Notes under the pieces: generated by a model
Database searches by the model: none
What the model was told of the DNA's origin: nothing
Seen by the model: the letters and a program-made list of their open reading frames with translations, nothing else
Assembly: GCF_025447595.1 (NCBI RefSeq)
Contig: NZ_JAOEJU010000025.1
Span: 1-64,000 of the forward strand
From: Pseudomonas koreensis
GTDB taxonomy: Bacteria > Pseudomonadota > Gammaproteobacteria > Pseudomonadales > Pseudomonadaceae
Length of the DNA stretch: 64,000 nt
Direction: 5' to 3'
Shown: piece by piece, positions 57,989-64,000 of the stretch
Numbering within the stretch: position 1 is the first letter of the stretch
Layout of the letters: the number at the start of each line of letters is the position of its first letter
Translations under genes and position numbers: made by a program

Positions 57989-58827
57989 AACCGATCTACA
58001 GCCTTGAAGACCTGCTGCACCTGATGAACCGTCTGCGCGACCCGCAGTATGGTTGCCCGTGGGACATCAAGCAGACTTACGCGACCATTGTCCCGCACAC
58101 CCTTGAAGAGGCCTACGAAGTCGCCGACGCCATCGAGCGCGGCGACTTCGACCACTTGCAGGGTGAGTTGGGCGATCTGCTGTTTCAGGTGGTGTATTAC
58201 AGCCAGCTGGCGCGGGAGGAGGGGCGGTTCGAATTCGCCGGCGTGGTCGACAGCATCACCCGCAAGCTGATCCGTCGCCATCCGCACGTGTTTCCCACCG
58301 GTGATCTGTATGCGCCGCTGGACGTGCCGCGTCTGAACGAAGATCAGGTCAAGCAGCGCTGGGAGGAGATCAAGGCCGAAGAGCGCGCCGAGAAATCCGC
58401 CGAGCCGCAGCAACTGTCGCTGCTCGACGATGTGCCGGCTGCGTTGCCGGCACTGTCCCGCTCGGCCAAGTTGCAGAAGCGCGCCGGGCAGGTCGGTTTC
58501 GACTGGCCGGATGCGTTGCCGGTGCTGGACAAGGTTCGTGAAGAGCTCGATGAAGTGCTCGAAGCCATGTCCGAAAATGACCCGCAAGCGGTGGCCGACG
58601 AAATCGGCGATCTGCTGTTTTCCGTGGTCAATCTGGCCCGGCATCTGAAGGTCGATCCGGAAACCGCGCTGCGTGGCGCCAACGGCAAGTTCGAACGACG
58701 TTTCCGTTTTATCGAACAGGCATTGCGCGACACCCACCGACCCATAGAAGATTGCACCCTCGAAGAGTTGGACGCCCTGTGGGGCGAAGCCAAACGTCAG
58801 GAAAAGAATTTGCCCAGCTGCGGCTGA
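57985..58827 (+). CDS. mazG: MazG, nucleoside triphosphate pyrophosphohydrolase
   Basis: 280 residues with two tandem MazG domains, each with EEAYEVADAIE or EELDEVLEAM helices and a metal-binding acidic pattern (EIGDLLFSVVNLARH). It hydrolyses non-canonical NTPs and can lower (p)ppGpp by consuming its precursor pools. ATGA overlap with relA makes the coupling natural. Confidence 0.95.
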   Translation: MKPIYSLEDLLHLMNRLRDPQYGCPWDIKQTYATIVPHTLEEAYEVADAIERGDFDHLQGELGDLLFQVVYYSQLAREEGRFEFAGVVDSITRKLIRRHPHVFPTGDLYAPLDVPRLNEDQVKQRWEEIKAEERAEKSAEPQQLSLLDDVPAALPALSRSAKLQKRAGQVGFDWPDALPVLDKVREELDEVLEAMSENDPQAVADEIGDLLFSVVNLARHLKVDPETALRGANGKFERRFRFIEQALRDTHRPIEDCTLEELDALWGEAKRQEKNLPSCG

Positions 58828-58853
58828 GCCGTTGCCCAAGTGAGTAAGCACCA

Positions 58854-59396
58854 ATGAGCCTTTCCCTTCGCGACCAGTTGCTCAAAGCAGGGCTGGTCAA
58901 CCAAAAGCAGGCCAAGCAGGTCAGCAAAGACAAACAGAAACAACAGCGCCTGGCCCACAAGGGCCAGATCGAACTGGACGACTCCCAGCAGCGTGCTGCC
59001 CAGGAAGCCCAGGCCGAGAAGGTCAAGCGCGACCAGGAGCTGAACCGTCAGCAGCAGGAGAAGGCGGAAGCCAAGGCCCGCGCCGCCCAGGTCAAGCAGT
59101 TGATCGAAGTCTCGCGTCTGCCGAAGCTGACCACCGAGGACTACTACAACTTCGTCGACGACAAGAAGGTCAAGCGCATCTCGGTCAACACGCTGATGCG
59201 CAACAAGCTCAGCAGCGGTTCGCTGGCGATCGTGCACCATGCCGGCGGCTATGAAGTGATTCCCCGTGAGGCGGCCCTGAAGATCCAAGAGCGCGATCCA
59301 CAGCGCATCGTCCAGCTCAACGAGAAGGTCGAAGAGGTCAATGCCGAGGACGATCCGTACGCGGCCTATGTGATCCCTGATGATCTGATGTGGTAA
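58854..59396 (+). CDS. DUF2058 (YaiL-like) protein
   Basis: 180 residues. The first half is a highly charged coiled coil (LLKAGLVNQKQAKQVSKDKQKQQ and following K/E/Q/A-rich stretch, about 5-85). The second half is a small fold with SRLPKLTTEDYYNFVDDKKVKRI and YEVIPREAALKI. It is a DUF2058 member of unknown role, often near mazG. ATG at 58854 after a 26-base gap. Terminator follows. Confidence 0.85.
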   Translation: MSLSLRDQLLKAGLVNQKQAKQVSKDKQKQQRLAHKGQIELDDSQQRAAQEAQAEKVKRDQELNRQQQEKAEAKARAAQVKQLIEVSRLPKLTTEDYYNFVDDKKVKRISVNTLMRNKLSSGSLAIVHHAGGYEVIPREAALKIQERDPQRIVQLNEKVEEVNAEDDPYAAYVIPDDLMW

Positions 59397-59440
59397 TCGG
59401 GTCTCGCCGGGCTGCGAAGCGGCCCTGAAACGCCCGATAA

Positions 59441-59475
59441 CGACAAACCCCGCTCATGGCGGGGTTTGTCGTTTT
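59441..59475. terminator. Bidirectional terminator
   Basis: Perfect stem CGACAAACCCCGC/GCGGGGTTTGTCG with TCATG loop, T-run on the plus side. Confidence 0.85.
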
Positions 59476-59492
59476 CAATGCTGTGGTTTGAT

Positions 59493-59681
59493 TCAGGCGG
59501 ATTTCAGATCCCGCTGGCGTTCTTGCAGTTCCAGTTCGGCCTTGTAGTTGTAGGCGTCGATCTCGTTGTGGAACATGCCGACCAGCAAGTCTTGTTGATG
59601 CACATCCCAGATCCGTACGCCGGCGGCTACGCCTTCATGGGACATGTGTGAATCGTCGCGTTCAGTTACTTTTACAGTCAT
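59493..59681 (-). CDS. Small conserved-looking cytosolic protein, unknown function
   Basis: 62 residues: MTVKVTERDDSHM then WDVHQQDLLVGMFHNEIDAYNYKAELELQERQRDLK, a mixed fold with a C-terminal amphipathic helix. GGAG lies seven bases before ATG 59681, so it looks real. No family name recalled; function unknown. Downstream it is convergent with the DUF2058 gene terminator. Confidence 0.65.
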   Translation of the reverse strand: MTVKVTERDDSHMSHEGVAAGVRIWDVHQQDLLVGMFHNEIDAYNYKAELELQERQRDLKSA

Positions 59682-60014
59682 CTGCTAGCTCCAATCTCTG
59701 TTATCTGCAGCAAGGCGTGTGCAGGCCTCTGTTATAGAATTTGTTAGCCTGCTAAGTAAACGCCTGATTTGTGCAATGTATTCTTGCGAAATCTGCAACA
59801 GCGCTGGAGCCCAAAGAAACCGCGACATTCAGTCGCAGGGCGGTAAGTTGCATGACAAACGTTTCATCTTTGTAGCGCACCGCCGCCCTTGTGGGAGTGA
59901 GCCTGCTCGCGATAGCGGTATTCCGGTTGGCGTCTCGGACGGCTGACACTCCACCATCGCGAGCAGGCTCGCTCCCACAGGTTTTGCGTTTGTCCGGAGA
60001 GTTTTGTGCAGGCG
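59682..60014. other. Intergenic region with a REPIN
   Basis: About 330 bases. Apart from the REPIN at 59890-59979 nothing is supported; the upstream 200 bases are AT-rich and could hold the promoter of the 62-residue gene. Confidence 0.45.
59890..59979. repeat. REPIN downstream of fabB
   Basis: Inverse arms TGTGGGAGTGAGCCTGCTCGCGAT and ATCGCGAGCAGGCTCGCTCCCACA, 24 bp with one mismatch, loop 42 bases. Confidence 0.9.
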
Positions 60015-60047
60015 AAAAAAAACGCCCCGAACCAGTCGGGGCGTTTT
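60015..60047 (-). terminator. fabAB terminator
   Basis: Stem AAAACGCCCCGA/TCGGGGCGTTTT with ACCAG loop; minus strand has eight T. Confidence 0.9.
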
Positions 60048-60071
60048 CATGTGCGGCTCAGCAGAAGGGAA

Positions 60072-61292
60072 TTACTTGCCTTCCCAGCGCTTCAGCACGA
60101 GGGTGGCGTTGGTGCCACCGAAGCCGAAGCTGTTGCTCATCACGGTGTTGATGGTGGCGTTCTCGCGGGTCTTGGTCAGCACCGGCAGATCGGCCACTTC
60201 AGGGTCCAGTTCGTCGATGTTGGCGGAACCGGCGATGAAGTTGCCTTCCATCATCAGCATGCAATAGATCGCTTCGTGAACGCCGGCGGCGCCCAGGGAG
60301 TGACCCGACAGGCTCTTGGTGGAGCTGATGGCCGGGGCCTTGTCGCCGAACACTTCACGCACGCCTTTCATTTCCGCGACGTCGCCGACCGGAGTCGAAG
60401 TGCCGTGGGTGTTCAGGTAGTCGATCGGGGTGTCGACGGTGGACAGCGCCTGCTGCATGCAGCGGATAGCGCCTTCGCCGCTTGGAGCCACCATGTCGTA
60501 GCCGTCGGAAGTCGCGCCGTAGCCAACGATTTCCGCGTAGATCTTCGCGCCACGGGCCAGAGCGTGTTCCAGCTCCTCGACCACCACCATACCGCCACCG
60601 CCAGCGATGACGAAACCGTCACGGTCGGCGTCGTAGGCGCGGGAGGCTTGTTCCGGGGTGTCGTTGCGCTTGCTGGACAGGGCGCCCATTGCGTCGAACA
60701 GGAACGACTGGCTCCAGTGCTCTTCTTCACCGCCACCGGCGAAGACGATGTCCTGCTTGCCCATCTGGATCTGTTCCATGGCGGTACCGATGCAGTGAGC
60801 ACTGGTGGCGCAGGCAGAAGCGATAGAGTAGTTCAGGCCCTTGATCTTGAACGGGGTGGCCAGGCAAGCGGAAACGGTGCTGCTCATGGTCCGCGTTACA
60901 CGGTATGGGCCGACGCGCTTGACGCCTTTCTCGCGCAGGATGTCCAGCGCTTCCATCTGGTTCAGGGTCGACGCGCCGCCGGAACCTGCGATCAGGCCGG
61001 TACGCGGGTTGGACACCTGCTCTTCGGTCAGGCCGGAGTCGGCGATGGCGTCTTTCATGGCCAGGTAGGCGTATGCCGCTGCGTGGCCGACGAAACGATA
61101 GATCTTGCGATCGATCAATTCTTCAAGGTTGAGGTCGATGGAGCCGGAAACCTGGCTACGCAGACCCATTTCGGCATATTCCGGGTTGAACCGGATGCCC
61201 GGGCGGCTTGCACGCAGGTTAGCGGAGACGGTCTCTTTGTCATTGCCCAGGCACGAAACAATGCCCAGACCAGTGATAACGACGCGGCGCAT
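60072..61292 (-). CDS. fabB: FabB, beta-ketoacyl-ACP synthase I
   Basis: 406 residues. Catalytic Cys C161 in SIASACATSAHC, His in NTHGTSTPVGD and SGHSLGAAGVHE complete the Cys-His-His triad; GFGGTNATLVLKRW ends the fold. It elongates cis-3-decenoyl-ACP in unsaturated fatty acid synthesis. It lies 11 bases after fabA and is co-transcribed. Confidence 0.97.
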   Translation of the reverse strand: MRRVVITGLGIVSCLGNDKETVSANLRASRPGIRFNPEYAEMGLRSQVSGSIDLNLEELIDRKIYRFVGHAAAYAYLAMKDAIADSGLTEEQVSNPRTGLIAGSGGASTLNQMEALDILREKGVKRVGPYRVTRTMSSTVSACLATPFKIKGLNYSIASACATSAHCIGTAMEQIQMGKQDIVFAGGGEEEHWSQSFLFDAMGALSSKRNDTPEQASRAYDADRDGFVIAGGGGMVVVEELEHALARGAKIYAEIVGYGATSDGYDMVAPSGEGAIRCMQQALSTVDTPIDYLNTHGTSTPVGDVAEMKGVREVFGDKAPAISSTKSLSGHSLGAAGVHEAIYCMLMMEGNFIAGSANIDELDPEVADLPVLTKTRENATINTVMSNSFGFGGTNATLVLKRWEGK

Positions 61293-61303
61293 GCGAATAA
61301 CCC

Positions 61304-61819
61304 TTAGAAGTTGTCAGTGGAGGTGAACACGCCGACGCGAAGGCCTTCGGCGGTGTAGATTTCGCGACCGTCGACAGTCACCGAACCGTCGGCGATCGCC
61401 AGGTTCAGCTTGCCCTTGAGGACGCGCTTGATATGAATGTTGTAGGTGACTTTCTTGGCGGTCGGCAGGACCTGGCCGAAGAATTTCACTTCGCCCGAAC
61501 CCAGCGCACGGCCACGGCCCGGCAGACCTTGCCAGCCCAGGAAGAAACCGACCAGTTGCCACATGGCGTCCAGACCCAGGCAGCCCGGCATTACCGGATC
61601 ACCCTCGAAGTGGCAGGCGAAGAACCACAGGTCAGGGTTGATATCCAGCTCGGCGACCAATTCACCTTTGCCGTACTTGCCGCCTTCTTCGCTGATCAGG
61701 GTGATGCGATCCACCATCAGCATGTTCGGGGCGGGCAGTTGCGCGTTACCTGGGCCGAACAGCTCACCGCGACTGCAGCGCAGCAGGTCTTCCCGGGTAA
61801 AGGCGTTTTGTTTGGTCAT
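61304..61819 (-). CDS. fabA: FabA, 3-hydroxydecanoyl-ACP dehydratase/isomerase
   Basis: 171 residues. H70 and D84 of the active site are present in FACHFEGDPVMPGCLGLDAMWQ; the protein matches FabA throughout. It introduces the cis double bond that feeds FabB. The start MTKQNAFTRE is preceded by GAGGAGCTCGC. A DesT-like operator lies about 130 bases upstream. Confidence 0.97.
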   Translation of the reverse strand: MTKQNAFTREDLLRCSRGELFGPGNAQLPAPNMLMVDRITLISEEGGKYGKGELVAELDINPDLWFFACHFEGDPVMPGCLGLDAMWQLVGFFLGWQGLPGRGRALGSGEVKFFGQVLPTAKKVTYNIHIKRVLKGKLNLAIADGSVTVDGREIYTAEGLRVGVFTSTDNF

Positions 61820-61950
61820 GCGAGCTCCTCAATAATCCCATGCGGCAGGTGGGGCAAATCTTCCCGGCCGATCGACGCGTTCATGCCTCGTACCGGCAGC
61901 CTACTCATAGACTATTGCGTTGTGGTGAAAGTCACAGCACCAAGGACATG

Positions 61951-61968
61951 AATGTACACTTGTGCACT
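61951..61968. promoter_or_regulatory. DesT-like operator upstream of fabAB
   Basis: AATGTACACTTGTGCACT is near-palindromic and matches 13 of 18 positions of the DesT consensus I recall (AGTGAACGCTTGTTGACT). DesT secondarily controls fabAB in P. aeruginosa. It is inference, from memory of the consensus. Confidence 0.5.
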
Positions 61969-62066
61969 GAAATTTTTATTCAAGCCCCTTTTGAGGCTTG
62001 TTCGGGTGCCTAAGACTGCCGCACTTTCGCTTTTCATGCCAGTCGCAGATGGTCGAAAGGGCCTCG

Positions 62067-63968
62067 TTACTGCACCCAGCGCTGCAGAATCTGCTGCAGA
62101 TCGTTGCGTTTGAATGGCTTGGCCAGATAATCGTTCATGCCCGCCGACAGGCAGTTTTCCCGATCGCCCTGCAACGCATTGGCGGTCAGGGCGATGATCG
62201 GTACCTGACCGCCGCCGGGCAGGCCCCGGATCTGCCGGGTCGCCTCGTAACCGTCGATGATCGGTAGTCGGCAATCCATCAGGATGGCTTCGAAACGGTT
62301 TTCCCCGGCACTGCGCACCGCCTGCAAGCCATCGGTGGCGACGCTGACAGTAAACCCCAGACTGCGAAGCATGGCTTCGATCACCGTCTGATTGACCGGG
62401 TTGTCTTCCACCAGCAGTACATTACGGCCTTCGCCGTGGCCGGCACCGTTCAGTGCACGCGGTGCGGTCAGAGCGGGCAATGTCTGCTTATATAGCGCCA
62501 GTGGAATTTCCAGAGTGAACACCGAACCGCGACCTTCCTCGCTCTGGGCGCGCAATGTTCCGCCCATCCGCTCGGCCAGGGTGCGGGCGATCGGCAATCC
62601 CAGGCCCGTGCCACCATAACGGCGCGAGATGGAACTGTCGGCCTGCTGGAATGCATTGAACATCAGTTCCAGGCTTTCCGGGGAAATGCCGATGCCGCTG
62701 TCGCGCACCGCGCAGGTGAACCACAGCAGTTCGTGATCCAGCGACTGCCACTGTGCCTCGATGCTGACGCGCCCCTGTTCGGTGAACTTCAAGGCATTGC
62801 CGACCAGGTTGACCAGAATCTGCCGGATCCGCGTCGGATCACCTTGCACCTGCAAATCGCGCATGTCTTCGGGGACTCGCAATTGCAGTGTCAGGCCACG
62901 TTGGGTGGCGCTGTGCTGGAACGACTGGGCGCAGGCGCCGATCAGGTCGGCGAGGTTGAACGGAATGTGCTCCAGCTCCAGTTCCGAACGTTCGATGCGC
63001 GAGAAATCCAGAATGTCGTTGATCACCTTGAGCAAATGTTCGGTGGACTCGGACGCCAGCGCCGCGTACTCGATCTGCTCATCGGTCATCTGCGTGGTTT
63101 CCAGCAACTGCAGCATGCCCAGCACGCCGTTCATCGGAGTTCGCAGCTCATGGCTCATCATCGCCAGGAAATCCGATTTGGCGTTGTTGGCTTTCTCCGC
63201 TTCTTCGCGAGTCTGGATCAGTTGCGCCATCGCCTGATGCTGTTCGCGGCTGGCCTGTTCCAGTGCCTGGGCCAGGTTGTTGATGTGTTGGGAAAGGGCG
63301 CCCAGCTCGGTGTCATCGACAATCGGCAGCGGGGTCTTGTAGTCGCCGTCCTGAATGGCCTTGACCGCATTGCCAATGTCGCGAATCGGCTGCGACAGAC
63401 TCCCGGCCAGCCGCCGCGCCAGGACAAACGTGAAGAGCAGGGCGAACAACGCCAGAATCCCGGCCTTGAGCAGGATCTCCTGTTGGCGCTGACTGAAGGC
63501 GTCATTCGACAGACCGACGATCACGCGGCCCAGATAATCCTCGCTGGCCACGCCGGGGCTGCTCTTGCCGTCCTGAAAGAAATCATTGTGCAAGGCGATG
63601 CGTTGCAGCCGCACCGGCGCCTGGAACACTTCGACCTGATGCGGGCGATTGTGCGCATCCGCCGGCTGTTCGACGTAGGCCAGAATCCGGTTGGCGCTGT
63701 CCTGCACCTCCAGAAACCGCACGTTCGGCGTGGCCAGCGTGGCCTTGAGCAAGCTTTCCAGCACTTCGTTGTTGCCGGAGATCACCCCGTATTCGGTGGC
63801 CGGTGCGAGCTGGTTGGCGATCAGTTGGCCGGTGTGGTTCAGCTCCTGACGCAAATCCTGAATGCGCACGAAGGTGAAAAAGCTGATCAGCAGCAAGGTC
63901 AGCAACAGCGCAGGGCCCAAGCTGATCAACTGGGTGCGGGTGTTGATGTCCCAACGGCGGAAAATCAT
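62067..63968 (-). CDS. Hybrid sensor kinase (PA1611-like)
   Basis: 633 residues. TM1 about 15-35, periplasmic CHASE8-like domain to about 165, TM2 168-188, HAMP about 188-240, coiled coil, H box MSHELRTPMNG with H273, N box NLVGNALKFTE, GGTGLGLPIAR, then receiver with acceptor D565 (ILMDCRLPIIDG). No Hpt domain, so phosphate must pass to a separate one (HptB in P. aeruginosa). PA1611 also binds RetS and so antagonises it in Gac control. Neighbours fabA-fabB match. ATG 63968 overlaps the stop of an upstream gene. Confidence 0.9.
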   Translation of the reverse strand: MIFRRWDINTRTQLISLGPALLLTLLLISFFTFVRIQDLRQELNHTGQLIANQLAPATEYGVISGNNEVLESLLKATLATPNVRFLEVQDSANRILAYVEQPADAHNRPHQVEVFQAPVRLQRIALHNDFFQDGKSSPGVASEDYLGRVIVGLSNDAFSQRQQEILLKAGILALFALLFTFVLARRLAGSLSQPIRDIGNAVKAIQDGDYKTPLPIVDDTELGALSQHINNLAQALEQASREQHQAMAQLIQTREEAEKANNAKSDFLAMMSHELRTPMNGVLGMLQLLETTQMTDEQIEYAALASESTEHLLKVINDILDFSRIERSELELEHIPFNLADLIGACAQSFQHSATQRGLTLQLRVPEDMRDLQVQGDPTRIRQILVNLVGNALKFTEQGRVSIEAQWQSLDHELLWFTCAVRDSGIGISPESLELMFNAFQQADSSISRRYGGTGLGLPIARTLAERMGGTLRAQSEEGRGSVFTLEIPLALYKQTLPALTAPRALNGAGHGEGRNVLLVEDNPVNQTVIEAMLRSLGFTVSVATDGLQAVRSAGENRFEAILMDCRLPIIDGYEATRQIRGLPGGGQVPIIALTANALQGDRENCLSAGMNDYLAKPFKRNDLQQILQRWVQ

Positions 63969-64000
63969 GGGCGGCGCTCTCCTTCGGCCAGCTCTGCGGC
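63965..64000 (-). CDS. 3' end of an upstream gene (partial)
   Basis: On the minus strand a frame ends ...AELAEGERRP with TGA at 63967-63965, overlapping the kinase's ATG (ATGA). Only 11 codons are visible and identity cannot be judged; the overlap and lack of other stops suggest coupling. Confidence 0.4.
   Translation of the reverse strand, partial: AAELAEGERRP

Noticed and set aside
57985..58827. MazG as part of a toxin-antitoxin system
   Set aside because: No MazE or MazF; two-domain MazG next to relA is the housekeeping NTP pyrophosphohydrolase.
61981..62000. Terminator for the PA1611-like kinase gene
   Set aside because: CAAGCC/GGCTTG hairpin exists but the minus strand lacks a T-run; support too weak to list.

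Overview
The window is chromosomal DNA of a Pseudomonas of the P. fluorescens group. The evidence is near full-length matches, in recognisable order, to genes known from Pseudomonas (amrZ, flgZ-flgN-flgM-flgA, cheV-cheR-flgBCDE, oprH-phoP-phoQ, gacS, cysM-rlmD-relA-mazG, fabA-fabB and a PA1611-type hybrid kinase), high GC with Pseudomonas-like codon use, and many REP/REPIN palindromes with the GTGGGAGC...GCGA core. It looks like core genome. No phage, insertion sequence, integrase or CRISPR array was seen.

Layout. 1-4.6 kb: tRNA-Arg(ACG), a small exported protein, the Mg2+ channel mgtE, amrZ, an orphan phnN, two small membrane proteins and tRNA-Arg(CCT). 4.6-10.2 kb: a chemoreceptor divergent from a three-gene periplasmic/membrane sugar or polyol dehydrogenase operon, bracketed by two identical 36-bp terminators. 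10.3-17.1 kb: an LprI-domain protein, a CheY-TPR/mini-kinase pair, a PauA-like glutamylpolyamine synthetase and an MFS transporter. 17.1-24.9 kb: flagellar and chemotaxis genes with recognisable sigma-28 and sigma-54 promoters. 24.9-25.4 kb: a repeat-rich junction. 25.5-36.2 kb: nrdA, an RstA/RstB-like pair, a PcpS-type phosphopantetheinyl transferase, a dienelactone-hydrolase-like protein and oprH-phoP-phoQ. 36.2-48 kb: an AraC-type regulator and dctA with sigma-54 and paired enhancer-like sites, a CaiB-type CoA transferase, SprT, a Yip1-like protein, ttcA, a glycosylase-like protein, arsC-wrbA-DUF2069, a TlpA-like lipoprotein, small zinc-ribbon proteins and ldhA. 48-59.5 kb: gacS, a PirR/PirS-like pair, cysM, rlmD, relA, mazG and a DUF2058 protein. 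59.5-64 kb: a 62-residue protein, fabB, fabA, and a PA1611-like hybrid kinase.

How the parts connect. The window is rich in signalling: GacS and the PA1611-like kinase both belong to the Gac/Rsm lifestyle switch, to which MgtE has also been linked in P. aeruginosa. AmrZ and FlgZ act on motility and c-di-GMP output, PhoPQ-OprH on Mg2+ and the envelope, and RelA on starvation. Flagellar genes follow the usual cascade: RpoN-type promoters before flgA and flgB, a FliA-type promoter before flgM.

Most genes are well known. The points most worth a second look are a CheY-TPR regulator translationally coupled to a sensor-less kinase, the direct repeats around the dehydrogenase block, the flgE/nrdA junction, a predicted nearly leaderless flgA transcript, a REP palindrome translated as the tail of the PirS-like kinase, and a 51-residue ORF in a reduced phn locus. 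I did not find a clearly new defence or mobile system. Gene starts were chosen by Shine-Dalgarno position and family length. Functions rest on recognised sequence similarity and motifs, without database searches.
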